Notes: a model not told the origin generated them from the sequence alone. A DNA stretch of 30,000 nucleotides from Hormiphora californensis (GCA_020137815.1 CM035357.1:6031116-6061115), one strand, 5' to 3'. Shown: positions 9,979 to 20,809, counted from the first letter of the stretch. Made by a program: numbers and translations.

Positions 9979-10195
9979 GCGCATGGCTCCAGACAGCCCT
10001 CTCTGACACTGGATCGGGTGAGGGAGATGGGGATGACCCTAAATCTGGGAACCTATCCCGGGCCCAGTCCGTCTTCAACCTCTACAAAAAGAGGGTGGAT
10101 GATCTGAGTTTATTGAAAGTGAAGCTGGATAATGTCATCACATACGGAAGAGATCTACTGATTCATCTGTCACCTGCCGCTGCTAAACAACTCAC
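9979..10195 (+). CDS. Spectrin-repeat exon 4
   Basis: Acceptor CTACCCAG, phase 1 start; donor CAC|GTAAGA, phase 2 end. It begins GAWLQTALSD, the conserved Trp-containing start of helix A, passes through an acidic insert (GSGEGDGDDPKSG) and ends with SVFNLYKKRVDDLSLLKV and GRDLLIHLSPAAAKQL, as in helix B of a spectrin repeat. The following exon is one base out of phase; see 10345-10592. Confidence 0.85.
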
Positions 10196-10344
10196 GTAAG
10201 ATAATACTTTTCAACTGTTAGAACCATGAAAATTGAGCTGTTTTACATTGAATGCGGCCCCGAATACCGATCGTAAACATAACAATTGAATATCCAGCCG
10301 AGCCCCCTACTGACAACTAACCACTAACTACTATCATTCTCCAG

Positions 10345-10592
10345 GAGTGATCCTGTCCATTCTCCAGACCCTCTGGGAGAAGTTGGATGTCGAGGTGAGA
10401 TCCAGGTTCTCAGAAGCAGAGCTATCTCTTGAAGGACTCCTGAAACTCCAAGACAAGATCAATGAAGTTAACTTGTGGCTGGAGAACCTGACTACCCAGG
10501 ATGCAAGTCACGAGGCTGGGGCAGATTCTGTAGACGACTTTGGACGACATGCTACTCTGTTCCAAAACCTCCACATGCAGTTTGAAACACAG
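10345..10592 (+). CDS. Spectrin-repeat exon 5
   Basis: Acceptor CATTCTCCAG at 10344 and donor CAG|GTATTA, phase 0. The product has the classical helix C/helix A joint: TLWEKLDVEVRSRFSEAELS, then LLKLQDKINEVNLWLENL. The readable frame needs two leading bases, whereas exon 4 leaves room for one, so a single base must be skipped or be an assembly error in the GG at 10344-10345. The alternative acceptor at 10367 gives phase 0 and does not help. Confidence 0.8.
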
Positions 10593-10990
10593 GTATTATA
10601 TATGCCCTAATAAGGAGTCATCCAAATGCCCATATATGGACTGTTATGATATCTCACCAAGTTATTCCATATTTGGAGTGTACAGGTAAAGCTTGTCATT
10701 ATCCCGTATTGGGCTCAGGATATTATTGTAGTGTAATTAGGAAGTCTGGGAGAAAGGTTACCGCTAGTCAGCTAGTTGCACCATTCTTCCACTTGTCAGG
10801 AGAATAATTATTTTACCTACCTACCTAATAGTGAACCCATAATAATGATTCATTTTGAAAGCAAAATGAGATCCATCACTGTCATGTCTGACACATCTGT
10901 CCGCCTGCCCCTACCCTCATTACCCCCTTCACCCACCTCTCTCCTAATAATACCCCACTAATTCATCAACCCCACCCCTCTCTCCTGCAG

Positions 10991-11119
10991 GGTATGATGC
11001 TCCAGATGACTCGGCAGTTATCCCACCAGCTAATGGGATCCCTTGACTCCAGCTATGAGGCATATGTGTCCTCTCAGTATGAAATGTGTACTGCCAAGTG
11101 GACAGAACACTCAACTGAG
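10991..11119 (+). CDS. Helical exon 6
   Basis: Acceptor CTCTCCTGCAG, donor GAG|GTTAGT, both phase 0; 43 codons. Encodes MMLQMTRQLSHQLMGSL and EMCTAKWTEHSTE. The first part continues the helix of exon 5, and Trp in CTAKWTEHS resembles a helix C core position. The intron before it (10593-10990) has no gene. Confidence 0.82.
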
Positions 11120-11508
11120 GTTAGTTATTATTGAGGTGTGAAGGAGGTGATGATGTTGGGTGAGGTATGTGAGGTATGTGAGGTGAGGTGAGGACTGTTA
11201 TGAGGCTTTGAGGTGTACGTAAGGTGCAAGTACTGACAATAGTGGGGTTTACTAATGAATGATATTCTGTAACAGCGGCTCTATTGTGAAACTGAAACTA
11301 CTGTATAACAATGTTACACAAGTGGGATCATGTGCAGGTCTTCTTTTCAATACTGGTTACAATTCACTAATCTCGACAAATACTTTTCACTATTATCCCC
11401 CTCCTTAGAAGTTCTTCTTCCTAAAACTATTTCACAATTCACACTGACCCCCCTCCTGCAGATGGAATTTTGGCTAGATAATAATAATAACACCATCTTT
11501 CCCTGCAG

Positions 11509-11703
11509 ATGGCCAGGAAGGCGGAAGTGTGTGCCCAACTCCACGAACTCCGACTCTCCCTCGCTGCCCAAGAGCTCATGTTGGGGCAGTTTGAGGGTCT
11601 ATTAAAGGACCTGGATGTTAGTTTCAGGGCTGATGGATATGGGGATGCTTTTGAGATGGCTCTAGGACCCATTGAAACTCAGATATCTTCTGCTGCCCAG
11701 ATG
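11509..11703 (+). CDS. Helical exon 7
   Basis: Acceptor TTTCCCTGCAG, donor ATG|GTTAGC; 65 codons, phase 0 at both ends. Encodes RKAEVCAQLHELRLSLAAQE and QFEGLLKDLDVSFRADG, clear coiled-coil/spectrin-type sequence. A near copy of the acceptor (CTCCTGCAGATGG) lies 47 bases upstream at 11461 and would shift the frame if used. Confidence 0.85.
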
Positions 11704-11856
11704 GTTAGCTGAGAAACACACCTTCATAAGTAGAAACACCTTCATTGCACCTCCCTACTAAATAATGTACCTCGTACTTTCTCTTGCCAGCCCGCTAAGG
11801 TGTCCTTCATTTCTCTGTCTATTGCGATGACAAGATTCTAATATTCTCCCCCTCAG

Positions 11857-12000
11857 ATTGCGTCAATAGAAGCCCAGTGTAAGGGAGTGTCTGATGCAGA
11901 TAGTATCTGTGCGTGTGGACTAGGGGTTGCCCTGGGAACCCTCTCCTCTAAGATTCGAACTCGGTGTGATTTGGATCTGGAGATGGTCGCTAAACATCAG
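11857..12000 (+). CDS. Helical exon 8
   Basis: Acceptor CTCCCCCTCAG, donor CAG|GTATAG; 48 codons, phase 0 at both ends. Product IASIEAQCKGVSDADSI then LGTLSSKIRTRCDLDLEM. Helical, unusually rich in cysteine for a cytoskeletal rod (four Cys, including CAC). Confidence 0.8.
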
Positions 12001-12215
12001 GTATAGGGGCTGCAGCCGGCTGACAAGCCATTTAGGGTGTTTCATAGTGTTCGGGTTTCATGGGGTTCATGTATTAGGAAACACCCTGTATTATTGAACT
12101 TCAAATAGAAACAAGTTTGTTTGCCAACTTCCATGGTTTCTACTTCCATCTTTTCTACCTTTCCATGACTCATCCCGACCCTGTCTATCAAATGTACCCT
12201 ATTTCCATTTTCCAG

Positions 12216-12350
12216 GCGGCTTGTTCTGCTCACATGGCGTGTGTGAGGGATTGCCAGGGAATGTATACATCTCTAGCTGAGGGAATTGGGAGTCTGTCAG
12301 CTTCTATTAGCGGTATCATGTGTAACAACTCCATCTCAATCAATACTCGG
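12216..12350 (+). CDS. Helical exon 9
   Basis: Acceptor CCATTTTCCAG, donor CGG|GTAAGA; 45 codons, phase 0 at both ends. Product AACSAHMACVRDCQGMYTSL and GIGSLSASISGIM. Continues the Cys-rich helical section. Confidence 0.8.
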
Positions 12351-12499
12351 GTAAGAGAGGGAGTTTTCATAAAGAATGATTTTTGGAAGGATTTTAGGGC
12401 GATTTGGATTTGGAGAGTGCTTTATAAAAGATGACATACTCAGCTCATCTCTTCCTCTCTTTCTCCATTTCCTGTTTCCTAACCAAGAATCATAAACAG

Positions 12500-12630
12500 G
12501 TTCAGCAGATAGCTCAACTAGAATCAGTGGAAGCGGACCTAGATCTGAGACGGAAGGAAGTAAATGATATGTCACTGCGACTTTTCAAATCTGCATCTAC
12601 TTCCCAAACGGAACTGATATCAAACCATAG
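12500..12630 (+). CDS. Helical exon 10
   Basis: Acceptor CATAAACAG (weak pyrimidine tract), donor CATAG|GTTAGT; phase 0 start, phase 2 end. Product VQQIAQLESVEADLDLRRKE, then MSLRLFKSASTSQTEL, a coiled-coil. It can join directly in phase to 13447, or through 12743-12813 and 13330-13399. Confidence 0.8.
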
Positions 12631-12649
12631 GTTAGTAGGTCCCCTTTTC

Positions 12650-12650
<1 letters not shown>

Positions 12651-12722
<72 letters not shown>
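12651..12722. repeat. (CT)n microsatellite
   Basis: Pure CT run in the intron directly after exon 10. Confidence 0.95.
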
Positions 12723-12725
<3 letters not shown>

Positions 12726-12742
12726 CCCGCTCTGGTCTCCAG

Positions 12743-12813
12743 GGGCCTCAACAGAGTGGAGCACTCTGAATGCATATATCCCACAGCTGTTTATGTCTAC
12801 ACACATTGTGTTA
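12743..12813 (+). CDS. Candidate cassette exon
   Basis: Acceptor CTGGTCTCCAG after the CT tract, donor TTA|GTAAAC. 71 bases with phases 2 in and 1 out, which fit exon 10 and the exon at 13330. The product (GLNRVEHSECIYPTAVYV) is not clearly helical and the donor is only fair, so the exon is proposed because of phase fit alone. Confidence 0.3.
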
Positions 12814-13003
12814 GTAAACTGTGCATTGTCCGAACTGTGAACTATTGTTGTGTATCCATGGCGACAGTTGGAGTTTTGTATCCATGGAAACAGTGAACCT
12901 TTGTGTTGCAGTTGTATCTGTTTCCGCTAACTCCAACACTTCACTATATATTTGTTGTTCAACTACTCTCCACCTCACTTTATAGCAGAAGTCTGTATAG
13001 TCC

Positions 13004-13077
13004 ATGGGTGATTTCCTCTTTAACGTCTCCAATCCGAACCATCTGAGTGAACTGTGGAGGAGACAAAAACAAAAAAG
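13004..13077 (+). CDS. Candidate alternative first exon with ATG
   Basis: ATG at 13004 (context TCCATGG), 24 codons plus two bases, donor AAG|GTGAGA in phase 2. That phase matches the giant exon at 13447, giving FNVSNPNHLSELWRRQKQKR followed by the basic RTKKRRR. A stop lies just upstream, so it would have to start here. Supported by start context, donor and phase only. Confidence 0.35.
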
Positions 13078-13097
13078 GTGAGATCGAGAACACACTG

Positions 13098-13110
13098 TGA
13101 CGTCACCATG
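13098..13110 (+). promoter_or_regulatory. CRE directly before an ATG
   Basis: TGACGTCA (13098-13105) is followed two bases later by ATG (13108). The 15 bases TGTGACGTCAYCATG are the same as at 5881-5895 except for one pyrimidine. The downstream frame is open to 13410, but I could not find a good donor in phase with the next exon. Confidence 0.35.
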
Positions 13111-13329
13111 CCCCTTGGAACATACTCTAACGTCCTAACGGAGGTCTCCCGGAAACGAGTCCTAGCATCTTCAACTCCATCTGAGATTGCCATAGCAACA
13201 GTAACTAGGACGACTGGATACACCTTTCCAAAGAGTTCCGTTGCTAGAGTCCAATGTGGGGAGTTGTTGACCCTGGATTGTCCTGCCTTCCTTCTCTCCC
13301 TCTCCTCGACCCTAACCATCCTCCTTCAG

Positions 13330-13399
13330 TCAACAAGCAGGACGCTACCACCCAATACTGGGTTATTGATCACCAGTCCCGGCTCTGGCAAGGGCGAGA
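13330..13399 (+). CDS. Short exon before the giant exon
   Basis: Acceptor ATCCTCCTTCAG, donor AGA|GTAAGA (exon end at 13399). Phase 1 in, phase 2 out. Product NKQDATTQYWVIDHQSRLWQ, helical with two Trp. It joins in phase to 13447 (GRERTKKRRR). The upstream partner is uncertain: 12743-12813 fits by phase. Confidence 0.65.
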
Positions 13400-13446
13400 G
13401 TAAGATGTGATTCCTCACCTCAAGCACTCCTTGTCTGCACCAACAG

Positions 13447-16400
13447 ACGGACCAAGAAGCGGAGGAGAAGTAGTGGGCGTGAGGATATCCGCACAATTAG
13501 CCCCGACATGTCATACCGGGCTTCCAGTATCGTCCGATCCCCCACTGGTGGGATATTGGTGGAGTCAAGATACAAGAGCTGTAACCGATACAAATCAACA
13601 CCAAACCTGCTAAACACAAAATCATCTCCAGTTCCCCCGGTATCCGTTCCGTATAGTCTCTCGACCGAGGATCTAACATCCCTAACCCCCACTACAACTC
13701 TAACAGACCTCATGATGTTAAGAGATGGAGACCACTCAATCGCTATTAACAGTGCCCTGATTTTTAAAGACACTTCTGACCCACTACTTGATAACCAGAT
13801 TCCGTTTCCTCGCTCTCCCGAAGCATGGACTTTATCACCCAAACAGGGCTCACCTAACTCACCTAAACCCACCTCGCCCGATGACCTAATAGTCCGGGTA
13901 AAGGGAACAAGGAGATTCAAGATAGATTTCAGTGGTTCATCCTCAGGGGAAAGTAGTAGTCAGAAGGCTATATTCCACACCCCGCCCCAGGGCAAGAGAA
14001 CCAGGAGTAGGAGTTTTAGGGAGGCCGTAGGTGCGAGTCTTTCCTCCTCTCAATCTTCATCAATTACCGCTCAGCAGGAGGATAATGGGAGGGTCAGATC
14101 CAGGGAGTCTCCAGAAAATAAAAGAGTGGCGAGCAGGGAGTCTCCTGATAGACCGAGGTACCCCAAGGAACGGTACACCAGGAGATCAGGTCCTAGAACA
14201 CGGCAGGGTACAGCTGACAGTAACAGAGATACTTCCCGTACCATACCACCACCCCGTTCAAGACGTAACACATCTCCCACTGAGAGGATATCTACCCGGC
14301 AAAATACTCTGCCTAGTGTTATAACAGAGATTAAACCAGTTGAGAAAGAGGATAAAAGGAAAGCTTCCAGTCCTCTTGAAGATGGACCAGGAGGAAAGAA
14401 AGTGATCCTGGAGGAAAGAGGAAAGAAGGTTGTTCTGTCGGACATGAGTTCTTCGTCCAGTATTTCAAACCATCCACCTCCTGATAGGGCTGTCAGGAGT
14501 GATGGGGACGGGAAAAGTACAGACTCTTCAAAAAGTGATGGTACACATTCTACAAGAAGTGATAATACACATCCTTCAAGACGTGATAATATTGAACCTG
14601 CAAAAAGTGACAACACGGACTCTTTTGACAACACAGACTCAACAGCAAGTGACACAACTAACTATAGTAGCTGTAGCGATTTAGCAGTAGGAGAGGGGTT
14701 GCACAGTACAGTCAGTACAGATGAGCCAGGACCATCTCCCAGTTCTAGTTATGAGGAGGTTCTAGATGATCATGAAACTACTGATGATACAATATCTTCA
14801 CAGTTTTCTTCTGCTAGAGCTGGGGAATCACATGAACCTAGCAACCAACTATCAGATAATCTATCCGCCAATCAGCAATCGGATAGGAACATGAAACACA
14901 AGCTTAATGATCAGATTCAAGATAATTCATCACAAAGCACCAAACAATCTCCAGAAACAAGTCCTTATTCAGATGATCCATTACCTGTAATCTTACCAGC
15001 ACTAGTAACGGAGAACATGTTGCCCCATCAAGACACCGCTTCCTCCCTTCCAGCTAACAATGCTCCTGAAAATACTGTACCAGATAACCTAGTACATGCC
15101 ACAACAGATGATCCCAACCTACCATTATCAACCCCATCAGAGCCTCATGATCCAGACAATTCTCTGCCAGGTATCCTTGCTACACCTGATAACCCATTAC
15201 AAGTACCTGATGCCAATAGTTCCTCATCCTACACCTACGACTACCACCCTACTACGAGTATGGGTAGCAGTATACTAGACCCCTCTCACTCCACCTCCAG
15301 TATGGGTAGCAGTATACTAGACCCCTCTCACTCCACCTCTTCTCCACTTCTAGCGATGGATGACCTGACCGAGACCCTCTCCAACTTCACCCTACCATCT
15401 CTATCCGAGGAGCTAAACTACCCCATCACTGGTGCTCCTCCAAAGAGGCTGACTTGGAGGATCAGGACACTGGTAACTAAATCTAGCTCTTCTAGTCATG
15501 TCGAGGAGGGAAGTGATGATGTTTGCAGTTCGTTAAATGGGAGTAGCAGTTCAAACGGTGGTCCCAGCTCTGGAAAGGGAGATAACAGCTCCGGAAAGGA
15601 GAACAGTTATTCCAGTGACGGTGGGCTTAGTTCTGGAAAGGACAGCTCTGGCTCCAGGGCTCTCAGTTGTAATAAAGACAGTAGTTCTGAAGGAGTAAAG
15701 GAAGAGTTTTCAATATCAGATGAAGGAGTAAAGGAAGAGTTTTCAATATCAGATGAAGGAGTAAAGGAAGAGTTTTCAACATCAGATGAAGGGGTAGAAA
15801 ACACTCCTGCGTTCTTTAGCATCGATAGAGGACCGAGTATAGACAGTGGAGAAATGTTCCAATCTCTGGGGTCTGATTCTGATAATGCTGCCCAATATCA
15901 TGATCACAATATGTCATCTAAGTGCTCTGAAGTATCCCAACACATATCAGCCGAGTGTTCAGAAATAACTCATCCTGAAGTGAACCCACACATGCCAGTT
16001 GTGAACAATCAAGAAGAACCTGGTGGTGAGAAACTAACTGATGAAGATGCAAGTGACTATTTGGTAGCGGAGCATTCAGACCTCATTAGTGATGAATCTG
16101 TCATCTTCTTTCCCTAGTATCTCCTCTATCCCTCCTGATGATATACTGGTTACGTCACCCCATCACCATCACCAATTAGGATCACCGCCTCAGTCCTCCC
16201 CGTCCCCTGATGGGTATGCATCACCCCCTCCCCTTTCTCCCTCGCCCTCCCCAGTGTTTCCAGCTCCTATCCCAGGATATTCCTCTCGGCCTTCCTCCTC
16301 CGCAACCCTTCAACCCTCAACACCAGTTCCGGCCCTTACACCAGTACCAGGTCACTCAACGTCGCCCTCCCCTCCCTTTAAACTTGGCTCAAAGTCGCCC

Positions 16401-17441
16401 TCCCCTCCCTTTCAACATGGCTCAAAGTCGCCCTCCCCTCCCTTTGTCAGTGAAGACTCACTGGGTAAGGTGACCGCTCTAACCGAATCAGTCCTCTGGA
16501 CAGATCCCATAATATCGGATATTTCATTCGAGGAGCTCCTTGCTGAGGCTTCTACTGTTTCATTGGAAGAAGAGGATCTCTTCAGTTCCCCCACCGATCA
16601 CTCCTCCTCTCTGCTGATTAGTGATGTTATGAGGAACAGTGAGGCCCTGTTTGTCGGGGAGGGGGAAGGAGCGGTGGTCAGCAATCACGATGTCTTGTTA
16701 CTAGGAGAGGGGGAGGGAGAGGTGGTTTGTTGCAGTCAGGAAGTGGTTAGCGAATCAAGTAAAGTGGTTAACACTTCTGCAGTACAAGACAACACAACCA
16801 CTTCGTATGTCAATGTAACAGCACTAGAAGACAAACCAGGTAACCTGCATGGTCGAGACACACAAAAACCATTTGATCAGACATCGGATCGAGACACTGC
16901 ACACGAATGTAAAATAGGGGCAGAAAAACATCTTGGCGGGGAAGTCGGGGAAGAAGATCTTGGTGAAAATGAAGATAATGAAGATAATGATCAAGTAATA
17001 GAAGATCTCAGAGATAAGACCGGGGATGAGAGTGATCATGACAACACAGATAGCAGTATAAACCGTGATGATATCTCCGATATACGATTAGAAACCCCCG
17101 CTAACAGTTACCAAGAACAGGAACTATTCAACCGACTAGATGCCACAACCGATCTCCTCAGTTTTGAGACCCCTTGGGAGGATGATATCTCCCTCAATAC
17201 CCTCTCTGATGTAGATCAAATAATTAGTTTTGAGACAGTTACAAGGAAAAGGGTGGCAGTCCCTGATAAGTTGGAAGAGGGTGAGGGATATTGAGGGGAG
17301 TGGTAGTGAGGAGCAGCTGAGTGTGTTGCTGGATCAGATTAGCAGATCTGATGGCATTCTGAAAGATGTCTCTTCCTACCCATACTCAGGGGAGACAATA
17401 TCATCCCTTGAGGCCGTTCATGGAAACAATCCAACTTCTAG
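13447..17441 (+). CDS. Giant low-complexity exon of the spectrin-repeat gene
   Basis: Acceptor GCACCAACAG, donor TCTAG|GTGTGT; about 1,330 residues. It starts with a basic, nuclear-localisation-like cluster (RTKKRRRSSGRED). It then runs through Ser/Pro/Asp/Glu-rich sequence with short repeats: a 14-residue unit twice (MGSSILDPSHSTSS, around 15258), a 12-residue unit three times (EGVKEEFSISDE, around 15690-15790) and GSKSPSPPF units (around 16385-16445). It ends with a more helical stretch (EEQLSVLLDQISRSDGILKD). The frame changes by +1 twice: near 16109-16117 (TTTCCCTAG) and near 17279-17281 (GGG). Apart from these it is open throughout. No fold is recognised; it is probably an unstructured linker with many potential phosphosites. 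Confidence 0.75.
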
Positions 17442-17591
17442 GTGTGTTCACTTGCCCCATTTGTCCCTTTTTGTATAATCTGTTTTTGTTAGTCTGTCTG
17501 GAGCTTTGATGCTTTTTTGGGGGCTGTATTCGGTGTATAATATGTGTATATTATGTGTCCTAGTTGTGTTGCCTAACCAAGCATGACAGTC

Positions 17592-17967
<376 letters not shown>

Positions 17968-18135
17968 GTGTAAAGTATTAGATCTGCATGTTCTGTGTAT
18001 GTGTAATGTCTAAGTTTCTAGTTGCCGATGTAGGTGGAGCTAAGTGGAATGATTTTAAACTCTTGCTTCAAAGGTGCCCCCCTCAGAGCCAATATGAGAG
18101 TTCCAGTTCTTTTTTTCTAATCATTGTCTGTGTTG

Positions 18136-18244
18136 CAGGAACCGACCGAAACAAGTCAACAACCAATTAGAACTCGTTATTTAGGTCATGTGACTGGTTA
18201 TCAGCCAATCAGGGACCAGTATTTCCTGATTCGGTCGGTTCCTG
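18136..18244 (+). mobile_element. hAT-like MITE, copy 3 (full)
   Basis: 109 bases with CAGGAACCGACCGAA / TTCGGTCGGTTCCTG ends and a perfect 8-base duplication CTGTGTTG (18128-18135 and 18245-18252). Same orientation and length as copy 2. The central palindrome has one change (GTCATGTGAC). Confidence 0.93.
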
Positions 18245-18385
18245 CTGTGTTGTCTGGCTGGTTAGTTAGGGGTGTACCATAATGCTCCAGTTCATTACTC
18301 CTAGTAGTTTGTCTGTGTTCTGTGTCTTTGTACCACAGTTTTATTAGTTTCTCCAGCTCCTAACCAGCTCCTCTCACTCCCTCAG

Positions 18386-18599
18386 AGGGGATCTCGAACG
18401 TGATTGGTTGCGTGTTACAGAGGAATCTTCAAAAGCTCGGGGAGAGATCTCAGCCCAGGCTCAACTTCACGCTCAATTCCGGGAAAAGAGTGAAGAGTTA
18501 AAGGCATGGATAACTGAGATACGAACCAAAGTCAGCGAGTTTGATCCAAATGATATTGAGACACCAGCAACACTTTCAAATGACATACAGGCTATTAGA
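18386..18599 (+). CDS. Helical exon after the giant exon
   Basis: Acceptor CACTCCCTCAG, donor AGA|GTAAGT. It takes one base to complete the codon split at 17441 and ends in phase 0. Product GDLERDWLRVTEESSKARGE, LHAQFREKSEELKAWITEIR, spectrin-like with Trp in helix positions. This exact phase fit supports the frame used at the end of the giant exon. Confidence 0.85.
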
Positions 18600-18785
18600 G
18601 TAAGTTCTGCCTCTTTTTTGTTTGTTTTGAACAGGCCAAATATTCCAAGGAAATGGAGAGGTTTGATTTCTTATTCTTCTTCTTGTTCTTCAGAAGAAGA
18701 AGGTAAATCCATCCCATTAAAACAAAATCATGTCTAAAACTCTCCCCTCCCTTGCCTTACTCGACATAACAACCCCTCCCTTTAG

Positions 18786-18947
18786 GCGGTTTCAATTGAA
18801 GCAGAGCAGGGAGCAGCAGCCATGGCTTCAGTCCGGGATATAGGACTAAGGTTACAAGCTATTGATTCTAGTGCGGAGTACGGTCCGCTTCTCGATTCCA
18901 TGGGTGATGCTCTAGGCAAGGTTACCTCTGCAATCAACAAGAAAACT
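18786..18947 (+). CDS. Helical exon
   Basis: Acceptor CCTCCCTTTAG, donor ACT|GTAAGT; 54 codons, phase 0 both ends. Product AVSIEAEQGAAAMASVRDI, GLRLQAIDSSAEYGPLL. A MITE is inserted at base 8 of the following intron without disturbing the GTAAGT donor. Confidence 0.85.
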
Positions 18948-18954
18948 GTAAGTA

Positions 18955-19088
18955 CAGTTGGACCCCGATTTACCGGGATGCTCGGGGGAAAGCAAAATCA
19001 TTAAGGGTTGGTGTATATTACCAAAAAGCAAAAGCCGGTAAATCGGAGTCCGTTTGAAATCGGAGTCCGTTCAATCGGAGTCCGACAG
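18955..19088. mobile_element. pogo/Tc1-mariner-like MITE
   Basis: 134 bases with imperfect inverted ends (CAGTTGGACCCCGATT and AATCGGAGTCCGACAG) flanked by TA on both sides (18953-18954, 19089-19090), the target duplication of Tc1/mariner/pogo elements. The right end contains three tandem copies of AATCGGAGTCCG; an inner pair (GATTTACCGG / CCGGTAAATC) extends the pairing. Confidence 0.75.
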
Positions 19089-19435
19089 TAATATCCTTCT
19101 TCCGAAACTTTTCCCCCGCCTTGTCAGTGTCTCTTTTCCTCGTCTACTACCAAAATCCCACACACAAATTATAATATGTTCTTCGTCGTGGTCGCCGACT
19201 TATCATGTCAACTTGTTTTTATCAGTTACCGTTTACTACTATCTTGATAGGTTTTATAATCAACCTTGTCATATCGAAACTCTCCCACGACCAATGACCT
19301 CCCAATGTGTCCTCACCCCTTAACCCACTCTCTCATGATCCCAAATCAATTCACAACTATTATTCCATCCCTCAACTAACCCTCAACCAGATCCCTCAAC
19401 TACCCCTGAACTTACCCCTCCCCGACCCCCTTCAG

Positions 19436-19591
19436 AGTCAGTTTGAGGAGGTCAGTGAGGACTGGGAGACGTTCCGTGCCAGTGTCGATGAGGTCAGAGC
19501 GTGTGTAGTGGAGTTACAGGAGCTGTTACAAGCTGACGACCCTATTGGTCCTGAGTTGGAGGAGGCTTACGAGGATATAACTAAACGAAGG
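19436..19591 (+). CDS. Helical exon
   Basis: Acceptor CCCCCTTCAG, donor AGG|GTAAGG; 52 codons, phase 0 both ends. Product SQFEEVSEDWETFRASVDEV then LQELLQADDPIGPELEEAYE, acidic spectrin-like helix with Trp near the start. Confidence 0.87.
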
Positions 19592-19798
19592 GTAAGGAGT
19601 CCAGATTCCAGCCAATATATGCTCTGACCGCGGTCCTCGCTTATATTTGAAAGAAATGGGAATAGGCCGGGGCAGGCCAATGCTCTGACAGGCCAAGATT
19701 CGAGGGCACTCTTAGAATAGAAATAGGAACTAAATGACATGCTGAACATCTCTAATCTGATCTCATCCCGATCTCATCATGAACATCTCTCCTCACAG

Positions 19799-19943
19799 AA
19801 ACTGCTGTACGATACGTGTCAGGGAAGTATGGCGACTGTCAGTAACCTGGGGAAGAAGCTTGTCAACAGAGCTGGAGCAGATGCCACAGCCATCCTGCTG
19901 AGTGAACTGAACGAGGCTAAGGATCTGTGGGAGGAAACTGCAG
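19799..19943 (+). CDS. Last spectrin-repeat exon in the window
   Basis: Acceptor CTCTCCTCACAG, donor GCAG|GTATGT, phase 0 in, phase 1 out. Product KLLYDTCQGSMATVSNLGKK, then LLSELNEAKDLWEETA, ending with the Leu-Trp core of a helix. I found no partner exon downstream on this strand. Reading through the donor would add about 42 residues and stop at 20069-20071, possible as an alternative end, but the donor is strong and the gene more likely continues past the minus-strand gene. Confidence 0.85.
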
Positions 19944-20257
19944 GTATGTACGTTTACCATGGTTACAACAGTGTTCCTCATTTGGTTACCATGGTTACAA
20001 CATGTGTTACCCATTTGGTTACCATAGTTATCATGGTAATTAGATCCTGTAACAGAATAGAACCAGGCTAACCTTATCTTGAATCTTTGTATTTCATAAA
20101 ACACTGGAATAGTTTGGGTGGTAAAATATTAAAATTAACTTACATATTACATTAACATAAATTACGCTCCCGCTTTGCTCCACTGCATCTAATTCTCTCT
20201 CTTTCTTTTCCTATCAATCTCGCTCTCTTCACCCCCCCCCCTCTCTCTCTCTCTCTC

Positions 20258-20339
<82 letters not shown>

Positions 20340-20809
20340 ACTCTCTCTCTCTCACTCTCTCTCTCTTTCTCTCTCTCTCTCACTCTCTCTCTATATATGT
20401 CTCTCTCTCCCCTCTCTCCCTCCTCTCTCTCGACTAATAAAATCGAATGTAGGTTGCGTGTAAGTGCTTCGCTAATTTCCACTGCAATTAGCGGCGGGCC
20501 AACTTCCGCCCTCCCTCCCTCCCTCCCTCCACCCCCTCCACAATGTCACGGCCTCCTACTGTCAGTACCCCTCAGCTGCTATACACGCACATAGTACATC
20601 CAATCACAATATGTGTCAATCAAAACCCCTTGCATGATGAGGGGTAATTACATATTTAGAGTTCATTATCCGTCAATCATTGATCCTTTAGGTCTTATTG
20701 TAGTCCTCCAAATCCGGAATTCAGAAAGAAATGATGATGTAATGTCTTCAGATTTCCTTTTCGTCAGGGGTTGAAAGGTTATAATACGGTTGTCTGATTT
20801 CAATGGTGG
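19944..20809. other. Intron / 3' flank without plus-strand gene
   Basis: Contains repeated GGTTACCATGGTTAC motifs (about 19955-20035) and a long CT-rich array (about 20190-20430). The part nearest 20810 is the 3' flank of the minus-strand gene. On the minus strand no AATAAA is seen within about 200 bases; AATAAG occurs near 20700. Confidence 0.7.

Noticed and set aside
13108-13410. ORF from the CRE-linked ATG as a full protein
   Set aside because: No donor in a usable phase, and its end overlaps exon 13330-13399 in another frame; kept only as a possible alternative start.
14071-14655. Minus-strand ORF of 194 residues opposite the giant exon
   Set aside because: A Leu/Ser-rich shadow of Ser/Arg/Asp-rich coding sequence, with no splice or start support.
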